DNA of 64,000 nt from Enoplolaimus lenunculus (Eukaryota > Nematoda > Enoplea > Enoplida > Thoracostomopsidae): NCBI GenBank assembly GCA_030248215.1, contig JASANG010000987.1, positions 62,001 through 126,000 on the forward strand, written 5' to 3'. The translations under genes and the position numbers were made by a program. Numbering within the stretch: position 1 is the stretch's first letter; every line of letters starts with the position of its first letter. Of the stretch, positions 36,365 through 47,105 are shown piece by piece. The notes below the pieces were generated by a model, which did no database searches, was not told where the DNA came from, and saw nothing but the letters and a program-made list of their open reading frames with translations.

Positions 36365-36799
36365 GATTTTTTGTTTACGTAAAAGAAAACATACAAAAAT
36401 TGCACAAAAGGACAAACATTTTGAAACAAATACCGACTGCTTCAGTATCATTTTTCAAAAAAAAAACAAAAACAGGCGAAATTTTATCAAATCTTTGCGT
36501 ATTTGAGAACTAAAATTTAAATTTTTAAGTAAAAATGATGCCGGTTTGAAACAAAACGGCTACTTTTCGAAAGTTGATGAAACTTTAATATATTTTTCGG
36601 GAATTAATGATTAAAATTTTTAATAAAAGGGGAGAGAATACGCATAGCATGACTCGTATTTGCTCTAAAATAAGCAAAATTTTGTTTTATATTTCAAATT
36701 TATACGTGTATCAAAAATGTGGCAAAATGAAGTTTTGAATTTCAATTTTTCGCTTTCGCATTTTCAACGTCGATATTTCTGAAAAAGTTCTTAACTTAA

Positions 36800-37070
36800 C
36801 CCCTTCTCTCAGAGAGTTGACTATGGGCAACTCAGCGCAGTGTATGTACGTTAAATAATATATATCGTACAGTGTTTAACAATTGCAATACGTATACATA
36901 GTACTAAATCTCCACAAGACGTGACAGCCCCCCTCGGGCTCGAGCGTCAAGCTCCTATTGCTGAGTGGTGATGGTATACGCCTCCCACTCCAGTCACTGA
37001 AGTTCGAATCTTAGCATAAAAGCAGGTCTCAGATGAAATAGAAAATATTCATGTGATAAAGTTTTAAAGT
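36800..37070 (+). repeat. tRNA-derived SINE, copy 4
   Basis: Starts AACCCCTTCTCTCAGAGAGT, then GGGCAACTCAGCGCAGTG as in copy 2, the GCCCCCCTCGGGCTCGAGCG block, A box TTGCTGAGTGGTGATGG, B box GAAGTTCGAATCTTAGC, tail GAAAATATTCATGTGATAAA. Confidence 0.65.
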
Positions 37071-37960
37071 CTGGAATTCAAAACAAATATATCTCAAACG
37101 CGAATATTTGAAATTTCCCAATTTTCATAGTTGAGTTTATTTTGGACCCTCATTTTGGGCTGGTGGCGGCTTACTTTAAAGAGTTAGTCGCATTAGCTGG
37201 CGAACAGTTTTCTAAGGCGACAATTAAGTCATATTTTACTAAAAGTCTTATTGTTTTAATTTTAACTTTAAGCTAAACTGCAGCCGGCGTTGCACTCATG
37301 AGAAACGGCTGTGCTGGAGTTTCAAACGCTTTCATGCGGGATTCACGTTATAACCGAGGCAGGCGGGTCACGATTTGCCCCATGTTGATTCGTCGTCAAT
37401 GTTTAAATTCGCACTTTTATATCGGATCAACAGACAAAACTCGAATGTCATATAACATTAGCTTACAAACCACCGCTCCCAAATGTTCAACGTGTACATG
37501 AGTCGGTATATCACGTGTTACTTACTGTTGGACATTTATACGAATATCATATGATATTACAAAATTTCAACGAATATAATATGATGTACAGCGGGACAGT
37601 GTAATCTTTGGATACAAACAAATTTCGGGAAAGTTGGACGGCAGAGGCACAGGTGTGTTTTAAACACTGAATAGACGCCTTAATTTCTAAGCTAATATAA
37701 TCTCCACATGTATTATTGGATACAAGCTGCTAATCGTTAAACCTGAAAAAATTCAAAAAAGCCTCTTTTTTGTCTTTCGGTGACCTTTCAAAAACGGTTT
37801 AATTTAAATATTTGATACCTACGTTGATCTCGGACAACGAGTAAAGTCTTAAAAGTTGGTTTAATTTGTGACGTCAAAGGCTGGGTTGACATGCTGGATG
37901 ACCACCTCAGAGTTTAAAGAGCAGTGGCCGCGGTTGCTTGTAACCTAAGATCGAATTTTT
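37071..37960. other. Intergenic with a partial family N element from 37335
   Basis: CATGCGGGATTCACGTTATA then GGCAGGCGGGTCACGATTTG matches the left end of the N element at 14742; ATATGATATT motifs follow to about 37600 but no right end was found. A 55-codon open frame at 37112-37276 (LVAAYFKELVALAGEQF) lacks other support. Confidence 0.4.
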
Positions 37961-38146
37961 GGCCCATGTAAAAATCAGGGGTGGACAATTTTTTCAATGA
38001 GACTACAATAGAGTAAGGTTAAGCTTTAGACTAATTTTTTGGCTTGGCTTAGGCTTAGGCTAAGGAATATGCTTCATTCTTACGCTTAGGCTTACGTTTA
38101 GGAATATGCTTATAATACTGTTTCGCCCCTGTTCTTTACATTGGCC
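37961..38146. mobile_element. Family A MITE
   Basis: GGCCCATGTAAAAATCAGGG to CGCCCCTGTTCTTTACATTG GCC, TTAGGC core. Confidence 0.75.
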
Positions 38147-38891
38147 AATTTATTCAAGCCGTCCCATGTGGTCTCACTAAAAATCGTGATGCCTTCAAGT
38201 TACTGATTTCTGGGCACATGTTACCTATACGGGCATGCCAACTAAAACCTACGCGTAAGAATTAGCGTAAGCTAAAACAAAGCATATTCGTAAGCCTAAA
38301 TCGAATCCTCTCAGTGTCGTAGTCCTCCGGTCTGCTCCCAAGACAACAGGCCTCTAAACATGAGTTGATTTCTGTACAGAAATTTGAAAACGTGAAATCT
38401 GTATCGCTGTGTTTCAAAATAGGTCCGGTTTGTTTCTTAAAAACTGATATATTTCAAACTGTTGTTTGTAACTAAAATACTTAAGAATAGCAAAAAATAC
38501 TTGAGTAAGATTTCAGAAACTCAGCCATTCGACCGTAAGAGCACAATTACTGAACGCGAATTTGTGCTACGTTAAACGCCGGGTAGGTAAATACCACACA
38601 CAATCAAGTGTTGTTGAAATGTCAACTTTAATTTAACCATTTGGGATGGGTTTAAAATTTAAAACTGAAACGTTTTTCTACGAATTTCAATAAAATTACA
38701 ATAATTTTTCGATTTTGGCAACAAATAAAATATCAGCAGAAAATACAGACGCAGTGGACACGATTCATTATTTCACCAGTGAGAAACGTAGCTAAATATT
38801 TATTGTATTGTCATATTTTACAGTTTTAAAGCGTGATTTTAGCTAATTTTTTGATATTTTGCAATTGTTCAAGAAGTTTTGGCTAATTTAA
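38147..38891. other. Intergenic, small hexamer relic
   Basis: A decayed hexamer element near 38236-38300 (CCTACGCGTAAGAATTAGCG). The rest is AT-rich without a supported exon. Confidence 0.3.
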
Positions 38892-39204
38892 TTGAACAGG
38901 GACGGAACAGTATTATAAGCATATTTCTAAGCCTAAGCCTAAGCCTAAGCCTATGCCTAAGCCTAAGCCTAAGCCTAAGCCCAAGACTAAGCCTAGGCCT
39001 AAGACTAAGCCTAAGCCTAAGCCTAAGCCTAAGCCTATGCCTAAACCTAAGCCTAAGCCTAAGCTTAAGCCAAGCAAAAAAATTAGTCTAAAACTTAAGC
39101 TTATACGGTATCATATATGCATAATTTGCGTAGGATAACACACGGTGCCGGTCGGCGCCGTACGGGTGACGGGAGGCACCGCACGACGAGTACAGCGCCA
39201 CCCT
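38892..39204. mobile_element. Family A/B element with a family F fragment at its right
   Basis: GAACAGGGACGGAACAGTAT, a CCTAAG array to about 39075, AAAAAAATTAGTCTAAAACT, then no right end. Instead F sequence (GGTCGGCGCCGTACGGGTGA ... GTACAGCGCCACCC) occupies 39135-39204. The same A-to-F junction is seen at 22909-23139. Confidence 0.65.
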
Positions 39205-39516
39205 AATTTGTTCGCACAAACCAAAGTTTACGCCTAATCCTAATGCTAAGACCAAAGCCACGGGTTAAAATCTACAGTTTCGGACGCGAACCTCTTTGAA
39301 TATTTTGGCAATTTTTGAACCTAAAAGCTATCATTTAATGTTGTCAACCTACAACTTATAGAAAAGCATCTTTAATTGAAACCGTGAAATTAAGCGTGGG
39401 ATAAATCGATACCTGGTCATACCGGTTCCATTCCCACAGTACAAATTACACCTTTCCCATGGTCAACATTCCTACCCCACGAGCGCTTGTAATCACCACG
39501 GAAGGAACGTTTTTAG

Positions 39517-39595
39517 GGTTGCGCTATACTTGTCGTACAAACGGCACCGTATGGGTGACGGACGGCGCCGTACGCCATGAAAAGCATAGCGGCAT
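39517..39595. repeat. Short family F element abutting a stop codon
   Basis: GGTTGCGCTATACTTGTCGT at the left and GCATAGCGGCATC at the right, central GACGGACGGCGCCGTACG. On the minus strand it begins within a few bases of the TAA of the gene at 39598, so it forms the start of that gene's 3'UTR. Confidence 0.55.
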
Positions 39596-39597
39596 CG

Positions 39598-42500
39598 TTA
39601 ATTATGTTGATGAAGCCATATTTCCCACGGTTTTGGCACATATTTTGTTGCTGGTTTGACTGTTGCCGTCGTTTTCGTTGTTAACTTCGAACTCTGGGCA
39701 GTGTTCACTGAATTGGCACTCGCATCGATGACGTCATGCAGCGATCGATCCAGCTTGGCATCGGTTTCCAACAGTTGTTGCTCGAACTTGGGAGAATTAC
39801 GGGTGCTTGCTGAAAAAAATCAAAATTGTGCGGCTCATGTATAGAACAGGGCCGGAACAGTAGTATAAGCATATTCCTAAGCCTAAGCCTAAGCTTAAGC
39901 CTAAGCCTAAGCCTAAGCCTAAGCCTAAGCCTAAGCCTAAGCCTAAGCCTAAGCTTAAGCCTAAGCCTAAGCCTAAGCCTAGGCCTAAGCCTAAGTCTAA
40001 GCCAAAAAAGTTAGTCTAAAGCCTAAACTGACTGTATTACAGTCCCGCCGGAAAACGATCCGGCCCTGTTCTATACATGGGTCAATTGTGCAATTAGTTT
40101 GTATTAAAATTGCATGCACCAGGTGTGTAATAGCCATATTCTGATTCGTAAAGATTTTCTGGACAGTCGGCGAACGACCTTTGACGGAATTTCGAATAAC
40201 ATCCCGGGAGCGAACAAGTGTAAAAATAGTTTACACAAATTTTATACGCTTGCTTCTAAAAACAATCATACCGGTTGACCTGCGCCACCGGAACTGAAAT
40301 CCGTTCCGCCTTGCTGGTAGGTGGACAAAACTTAGCTAAATTTTACATTTACTGTCGATGTAAGTAAAGAACAGGATTTTGAACGCAAAATATAAGCTAA
40401 GCTTAAGCCTAAGCGTCGGTGTGGTTTGTACCACTAACAGGCTGATGATGGTCAATGTGCAAAGCTTTCGAGGTAACAAAACAAGTAGTATTAGCTTAAA
40501 TAAAACAAGGTTTACTAATAAAATTGTCTTAAATGAGGGTTGGCTAAGCTGAAATTCAAAAGTTATCATAAAATGGTTTCCTAAGATAACTCACATACTT
40601 TTCAATATCACAGATAAACTTTTATGCATTCTTTTTCTGTCTTCGAATGTTAAATAACGCACTATCGGTTGTATCAAGAGTGGATAATCGCTATTTAACA
40701 AGAGTGTGCAACTGGACACATTCTGTTTAGAAAATAATGTACTCGGCACGCGTTGCATTTTTGCCCTACTCCTCTTTAATTAGAGGGATGCCCAACCGGT
40801 GCGAACCATGGCACTTTATGTATGCGGCGTCGAACATGGTCTCGTTTTAGATTAATTTAGGGGTATTCATGTGATAGCGACCTCCCTCTAAGCAAGGGGT
40901 CGGTCAAAAACGCAACACCCCCATAATAATTATTAGAGCCTACCAACGGATAGACACGGGACTAGGGTTCTAGAAACTAGGAAGTTTAGGCTTAGGCTTT
41001 GGTTTCAGCTTAGTAGGTACACTGCAAAAGATGGTGAGTCAAATTGACTCTCTCCGAAATAGTCTTTTCCGGACTACACAAACTGAGTCAAATTCGACTA
41101 CGCCAGAGTCAAATTTGACTCGTTGAGCGATTCATTGAGTCGAATTTGACTCTGGTGGAGTCGAATTTTGACTCAGTTTGTGTTGTCCGGTAAAGCCTAT
41201 TTTAGAGAGAGTCAATTTGACTCAGTTTGTGTTGTCCGGAAAAGCCCATTTTGGAGAGAGTCAATTTGACTCAGTTTGTGTTGTCCGGAAAAGCCTATTT
41301 TGGAGAGAGTCAATTTGACTCAGTTTGTGTTGTCCGGAAAAGCCTATTTTGGAGAGAGTCAATTTGACTCAGTTTGTGTTGTCCGGAAAAGCCTATTTTG
41401 GAGAGAGTCAATTTGACTCAGTTTGTGTTGTCCGGAAAAGCCTATTTTGGAGAGAGTCAATTTGACTCACCATTTTTTGCCGTGTAGGCGCTTATCGTAC
41501 AGATGGGCCAATTAAATTAAACAAAATTTACGTTCAATACGATTCCGAGAGTTCACTATTTGAACCTGGGGCATCGTTCGTCGTTGATTTCGCAGTCGGT
41601 TTCTTTGAACCGCGGCCGGTGTTGTTCCCCCGCCAACGGTAATTACAGGAAATCCAAAACTTCCAAATCCATATCCGAAACGTGTTACTGTGACTCCGTT
41701 TCCTAAAATTAACATTTAATAACAACTTGAGTTGAACTCAACTCATACGCGAACTAAATAAACTGTTAATTTGAAAGAACCAATCAAAGGCGTACGGAGA
41801 CATTTGGAGCCATGATGGAGATGGCCAATGAGCTGTATCAGTATAGTATAAGCATATTCCTAAGCCTAAGCGTAAAATTATAGTATAGACTTACGCCCGT
41901 AGCCAGCTCACGCTGCCCGCGTGGGACTAGAAACTATTCAGGAGACAGCCAACAATAATTTATGATCACTTACAAGGAAGGTTGTACATTTTCAATAAAG
42001 GCAAAATTGTTTCAGGGTTGGACTCAGGTCCGCCTGGACCCTCTCGGGCTACCGGCCCGGATACATCTCTCGTTTGGATCCTTAGTATAAAAAATTAGCA
42101 AAAATTTCATATGCAAATATTACAAAAACAGCATTTGTAGATGGTGTATGGCCAGCTTTTATGCAATAGATTCTAGTGCATTATGTGTGTGCATACACTC
42201 GAACAAGCATATATCTGTATCGAATCTACGACAATTCGTTGCTTACCAAATTTGTCGCTCAACATTCCTTTAAAGCCTAAGCCTAAACGTAATGATGAAT
42301 GGCAAATTGTCGAGTTGATAATATTTAGAATTTCGGCCCATGTTTAGAACAGGACCGGACAGAAGTATAAGCATATTCCTAAGCGTAAGCCTAAGCGAAA
42401 GGATGAGCCTATTCCTTTGCCTAAGCCTAAGCCTAAGTCTAAGGCTAAGCAAAAAAATAGTCTAAAGCTTAAACTGACTCTATTATAGCCCCTCCGGAAA

Positions 42501-43767
42501 AGGATCTGGCCCTGTTCTATACATGGGCCAGAATTTCTTGCAAAAAATTGCAATTCTGTCGAAAATTCGGATTGAACGAGACATTGGCTGGGTTTTTGAA
42601 ATCCTACTTATTGAAGTATGACTTAGTACTTAGTACGTGCCGAGCAATTACTTAGCCATTTAGTCGTTTTCAAAAGGGTACTTAAGTTAAGTAAATACTT
42701 AAGTCGCTGACTAAATTTAATATATTGTAAATTAACCGTTTTAGCATAACGACTTTGGTCTAACCGAAATTGTAGACTGCAAATACTTAAGTATGATTTC
42801 AGAAACCCAGCCAATTACTGATTGCTTACCGAGGTTAACAGTTGTCGCAGGCACATTTGTCGTTGTCGTCGTTCCGGTATTAATTACGATCAAAGGAAAT
42901 CCGCCAAATCCGTAACAACCAAATCCGAACTGGCACAAAACCTAAAATACCAAATTAAATGTCAAAATTTGCGCCTTGGGTGAATGTCTGTACTGGGGGT
43001 CGCAACGGTGACTTGTTACCCCCTTTTTGGCTAAAAAATTATTTCAAAGCGTACTGAAATTTATCTCGCATTCTATGATTTATCTGTCTTGTTTTAGTTT
43101 AGCTATCGAAGTTGTATCCTGTTCAAAGTCTTAGATTTATCATTGTGCCGCCCTTAAGCAATCATCAGAACACATTCAAACGTTGGCTGGGTGACTGAAA
43201 TAGAATTTCAATCTGAACTTCAATTGTAAATTTGAAGCGATGCTTCGATGAATAAAAATTCATATTCGTTAAAAATGACAGTTGCTCAAAAATCGGTCCA
43301 TGTAAATATCAGGGGCGGAACGTTTTTTTGCGGGACTACAATAGAGTAAGCTTAAGGTTTAGACTAATTTTTTCGCTTGGCTTAGGCTTGGGCTTAGGCT
43401 TAGGAATATGCTCGTTCTTACGCTTAGGTTTAGGCTTACGCTTAGGCTTAAGCTTAGGCTTAGACTTAGGAATATGTTCATAATACTGTTCTGCTCCTGT
43501 TCTTTACATTGGCCTAAAAATCCCTATAAACGCCATTAGTTATGCATGTTGCCGTTGTAATTCTGTATTAAAACAGTTGTTTTGACTTGAAAATTGCAAA
43601 TTTAGCCTTTACAGTAAGCCAGCAAAGTTCACTTGAATTTCAATCATCTAATCTAAAACTAGTAAGTAAATTTGCGTAAATTTTAACGGTTTAAAATGTA
43701 GCAAATTTTTGGAAAATATTGCAAATTAAACTGAAATCGCTATAACAGTTAAGAGTACCAGCACCAT
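39598..43767 (-). CDS. Predicted secreted Gly/aromatic protein with a duplicated exon module, family unknown
   Basis: Minus-strand exons: candidate first exon 43767-43732 (MVLVLLTVIAIS, signal-like, weak GTTTAA donor), 42941-42830 (acceptor TATTTTAG, donor GTAAGC), 41702-41532 (acceptor AATTTTAG, donor GTAAAT), 39809-39598 (acceptor TTTTTTTCAG, TAA stop). Phases agree at every junction, giving about 177 residues. Exon 2 encodes CQFGFGCYGFGGFPLIVINT then GTTTTT; exon 3 encodes TRFGYGFGSFGFPVITVGGG then TTPAA. These are clearly homologous modules from an exon duplication. The tail is hydrophilic: KFEQQLLETDAKLDRSLHDV, then Thr/Lys-rich, ending KPWEIWLHQHN. I do not recognise a family; a structural or matrix secreted protein is a guess. 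Exons 2-4 are well supported, the first exon weakly. Confidence 0.55.
39832..40083. mobile_element. Family B MITE with perfect 8-bp target duplication, next to a splice acceptor
   Basis: GGCTCATGTATAGAACAGGG to GGCCCTGTTCTATACATGGG TC; AATTGTGC at 39824-39831 and 40084-40091. A long CCTAAG array fills the core. It lies about 20 bases upstream (minus strand) of the last-exon acceptor at 39810-39812. Confidence 0.88.
40674..40925. mobile_element. Family G MITE, right end missing
   Basis: ATCAAGAGTGGATAATCGCT, ACAAGAGTGTGCAACTGGAC and CAAAAACGCAACACCC are family G blocks; the right terminal repeat was not found. It lies in the last intron of the 39598-43767 gene. Confidence 0.6.
41030..41484. 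mobile_element. Family E MITE with 49-bp internal amplification
   Basis: CACTGCAAAAGATGGTGAGT to ACTCACCATTTTTTGCCGTG, TA on both flanks. The right arm is repeated: GTCAATTTGACTCAGTTTG starts at 41211, 41260, 41309, 41358 and 41407, with a final copy at 41456, an exact 49-bp period with almost identical units. Confidence 0.8.
41888..42062. repeat. Family J repeat
   Basis: CCCGTAGCCAGCTCACGCTG at the left and CTCGGGCTACCGGCCCG at the right, inverted ends; interior CTATTCAGGAGACAG. Confidence 0.55.
42335..42529. mobile_element. Family B MITE with perfect 8-bp target duplication
   Basis: GGCCCATGTTTAGAACAGGA to CTGGCCCTGTTCTATACATG GGCC; AGAATTTC at 42327-42334 and 42530-42537. It lies in an intron of the 39598-43767 gene. 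Confidence 0.88.
43295..43514. mobile_element. Family A MITE
   Basis: GGTCCATGTAAATATCAGGG to CTGCTCCTGTTCTTTACATT GGCC, TTAGGC core. Flanks CAAAAATC and TAAAAATC agree at seven of eight. Confidence 0.8.
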
Positions 43768-43798
43768 ACTACAAGCTACCTGGTGTAGGCAAACTATG

Positions 43799-43932
43799 GG
43801 GCATAAATGAAAACGGGCCATTTTTCCACGAGACTGTAAAAGAGTCACCTTTAAGCTTTAGACTATTTTTTGTATACGCTTCGGTTTAGGAATATGCTTA
43901 TACTACGGTCACGTCCGTGCTTCTTATTGGCC
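43799..43932. mobile_element. Degenerate family A/B element
   Basis: GGGCATAAATGAAAACGGGC, TTTAGACTATTTTTTGTATA, GGAATATGCTTATACTACGG and CCGTGCTTCTTATTGGCC keep the family order with many changes. Confidence 0.55.
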
Positions 43933-43981
43933 AAAAGTATGACAACTCAGGATCATTATGGCCTATTCCACCTTTAAGGGC

Positions 43982-44219
43982 GTCCGGTTTTGGATATGCA
44001 AAAGATTATCTCAAGGTTACGCTTAGGCTTACGCTTAGACCTAGGCTTATTAATCTTAGGAATATGCTTAAAGTTACTCCTAATGGCTTTTAGTAGGAAC
44101 TTTAAGCATATGCAAAAGATTATCTCAAGTTTACGCTTAGGCTTACGCTTAGTCCTAGGCTTATTAATCTTAGGAATATGCTTAAAGTTCCTACTAAAAG
44201 CCATTAGGAGTAGCACTGG
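43982..44219. repeat. 114-bp tandem pair with hexamer core and inverted linkers
   Basis: ATATGCAAAAGATTATCTCA occurs at 43994 and 44108, each followed by TTACGCTTAGGCTTACGCTT and TTATTAATCTTAGGAATATG. After unit 1 comes ACTCCTAATGGCTTTTAGTA; after unit 2 its exact inverse ends ...CTACTAAAAGCCATTAGGAG. Related to the TTAGGC elements but with different ends. Confidence 0.65.
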
Positions 44220-44414
44220 ATAACAGGATCAGGAACTTTCCGGCTATTTGATGGCATTCACAGGGAATTCTATATAATATACCTGACTGCAAATACTTTG
44301 CAGAATGATTAAAATAAACGTCCAGCGATTAAATATAATCATATTTTAGCCTAAATCTACTTATGGCAATTCGACGCCCGACAACTTGTCGTTCAACAGG
44401 GTCTTAAAGCATGC

Positions 44415-44597
44415 TGCCCATGTATAGAACAGGGCCACAACAGTAGTATAAGCATATTCCTAAGCCTAAGCCTAAGCATATAGATGACATTATTCCTAAG
44501 CCTAAGCCTAAGCCTAAGCAAAAAATAGTCTAAAGGTTAAACTGACTCCATTATAGCCCCTCCGGAAAACGATCCGGTCCTGTTCTATACATGGGCC
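44415..44597. mobile_element. Family B MITE
   Basis: GCCCATGTATAGAACAGGGC to CGGTCCTGTTCTATACATGG GCC; flanks AAGCATGC and AAGCATAT. CCTAAG core with TATAGATGACATTATTCC spacer. Confidence 0.78.
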
Positions 44598-45205
44598 AAG
44601 CATATGAATAAATCTAAGCATATTCCTGAGCGTAATCCTAAGCAAAAGCCTAAGCTTAAGTATAACTATATTTGCGACGACTTGTCGAGTGGATTGAATT
44701 TCGGATTACAAGTTGTCGGGTGATTGAGTTGATAGAAACAAAATTTTCATCTGCATATAGAAATAATCCGGTACGAACGGTATTCTCAACTGTGTGCAGC
44801 ACCTATTACCAGTAAGTCATGCTCTTAGCAATCTCAAGATGCCAAACAAGTGAAACGTTTTCGAACGAGCATACAGGGATTTATTGCTAATTTTATCAGA
44901 AGCAAAACACTTTATAGAGGTTCCGGTCTATTTTCCGTGGTCCTGGGTACGGGCATGGAGGTTGCTGCAGGGTTTAAAACAACTAAATACAATGCTTGTT
45001 AGTTGTGCTGGTGCCTTTTGAAGCCAAGCGACACAGAGTCAATATCAACTCTTGGTCACAGTGTAAACTATATGAACACCAGCTACTTGGCTAATCTCGT
45101 GGTAACAACAAGTGCAATCCACAATCGGGGCCCCGTAGCCCGAGGCTCAGCCCCCTGTAAGAATTATTACCCCCAGGATAATTTTCAATCATGCTTGTAA
45201 GTCAT
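44598..45205. other. Intergenic with family L and J fragments
   Basis: L-type sequence at about 44783-44900 (GTGCAGCACCTATTACCAG). A J-type piece at 45128-45212 (GGGGCCCCGTAGCCCG ... CTTGTAAGTCATTGAAAACC). No gene. Confidence 0.4.
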
Positions 45206-45337
45206 TGAAAACCATAAATGTGTTCCAAAGCCTAAGCCTAAGCCTCAGCCTAAGCAAAAATATGTAATCTAGAATCTAAACCTACTCTTTTATAGACACA
45301 CGAGAACAAATGGACGCCCCTTAAAGTAACATGGGCC
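45206..45337. mobile_element. Family C element, left end truncated
   Basis: Begins at AAATGTGTTCCAAAGCC, short CCTAAG core, and intact right end CGCCCCTTAAAGTAACATGG GCC. Confidence 0.7.
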
Positions 45338-45619
45338 GCTTTAATAAACAAATTTATTTCTAAAATTCTCGCTATTTTCACTGTTTTTCATGAAAATAAT
45401 CAAAAATTACGAATGTTTTCAGATATAAAAATACGGCGGTTAGTGAAACATTGGATTGCAGAGAATGAATATTGATTGTTTATGTTGATATGTTTGCCAA
45501 AAACAAATACAGCTTGGCCAATTATTTGGGCAATTGTGCCTAATTAGGCTGCATATAAACAACGGACCAGCAGCTGATCCGAAACCAGATTCTTGGGGCA
45601 GGTACACAATATATACAAC

Positions 45620-46190
45620 AGTGTGCATCCGGAAGCGAACAACACCGGAGCCGGAGGTGAACAAGAGACGGCAGTGCCGGAGGTGAAGCGAAATTATGTA
45701 GTTTAAATGATGTTTATTTCGCTAATTTTCGTAAATATCTATAAGTTGTTGTTGAACGCTTTGGTTTTACGCTATATTTTTCTTAAATATTAGCATTTTT
45801 TCTTTATAATTTTACTAAAAGTTAAAAGAAAACGCACAAAACAAATAAATTTTGTAAAATTCAGCTACATTTTACTGCCGAGAATGTCGTAGCTTGTGGC
45901 AGAAAATCTACCGAAGCCGGAGACAATTTTACCGGAGCCGGAGCCGGAGGCCAATTTTTTACCGGAGCCGGAACCGGAGGTGAATTTTTTACCCGAGCGT
46001 AAGGTTCATTTTTACCGGAGCCGGAGCTGGAGGTGCATTTTGTACCGGAGCCGGAGCCGGAGGTCAATTTTTTACCGGAGCCGGAACCGGAGGTCAATTT
46101 TTTACCCGAGCGTAAGGTTCATTTTTACCGGAGCCGGAGCTGGAGGTGAATTTTGTTCCTGAGCCGGAGCCGAAGGCAGACCTCTGATTC
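45620..46190. repeat. CCGGAGCCGGAG tandem repeats
   Basis: Units such as TTTTTTACCGGAGCCGGAAC and CGGAGGTGAATTTT repeat. A longer piece, ACCCGAGCGTAAGGTTCATT, occurs at about 45990 and 46105, a ~115-bp period. Motifs resemble family K. No coding support despite open frames. Confidence 0.55.
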
Positions 46191-46485
46191 TACCCTGATC
46201 CTACATATATAGACCAACTGTAATCTTTGTAATTTGCAACGTATTGTATCTTAGTATATTTTCATTATTTTTCTTTTTTATTTTAACTTTTTTCTGATAT
46301 TCAAAATAGAAATTGGACATCATTGCTCTTTCCTCCGCCATCTGTTGGTTCAAAATGATATTAATTCAGTAAAAATAGTTGTGTTTGCGTAAAAAATTAC
46401 ACAGTCAACTTAAAATAATATGATTTAAGCATATTTTAAGGTTGCTTGGTTATCTTCAACTACATGTGGTACGAGCAAAGTTAAG
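46191..46485. other. Intergenic, nothing recognised
   Basis: AT-rich sequence before the family O element. Confidence 0.3.
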
Positions 46486-46933
46486 TACTGTAGTAACCCC
46501 GAACAAGAGGGGAAGTAATAAGAGGGGGTTCCCATTTTGAGTCCCAATCAAAAGGAGTCCGTATCCATAATAAGAGTCTGTAAGCGGATGGAGTCCATAA
46601 ACCCTAGTTAGAGTCCATAAATGTCAATTGTTCCTAATTGTAGTGCACAAATGGCTAGAGGACCAAATAAAGTTGAGTTCGAAACTTTAAGACAGACTTA
46701 AGTTTTAAAAGTAACATTCCAATGTATAACCTTGCATTATCGCTCAAGCTTTTGATGCAAGGCAAAAAACGTTTAATTCAACAGATTATTGCAATACCGG
46801 ATATATATCAGTTGCGATGAGTGGTGTAGCGTGGGTTGAAAAATAAATAACAGTCCATAACCGAATAACAGGGGAGTACGCTTTGGAGAGGCCAAATAAA
46901 TATCAGTCATCTCTTATTCGGGACACTACAGTA
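46486..46933. mobile_element. Family O element, TA target, CTGTAGT(A/G) ends
   Basis: Left TACTGTAGTAACCCCGAACA then AGAGGGG; right CTCTTATTCGGGACACTACA GTA. The inverted repeats are about 20 bp and each end is flanked by TA, as expected for Tc1/mariner-type insertion. The interior has GAGTCC(G/A)TA repeats and no coding region. Confidence 0.65.
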
Positions 46934-47105
46934 CAGATTACACAAAGAAGGCGCGATTGTTTTGAGTCTTATTGCAAAAGCCCTTTAACGTAATTCTTGG
47001 GTTACAATACCGCACGGTGACAGACGGAGCCGGAAAACATTAACAAAACTTTAAAAAGTACAGAAGCCATCCTTAGGCATTCGATTAGGCTTATGGTTAA
47101 GCTTA

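Noticed and set aside
37112-37276. 55-codon open frame (AAYFKELVALAGEQFSKATI)
   Set aside because: No start or convincing acceptor; sits between a SINE tail and a partial transposon.
45861-46162. Ser/Gly and Pro/Glu repeat proteins
   Set aside because: Translation of CCGGAGCCGGAG tandem repeats; open on both strands, no exon signals.
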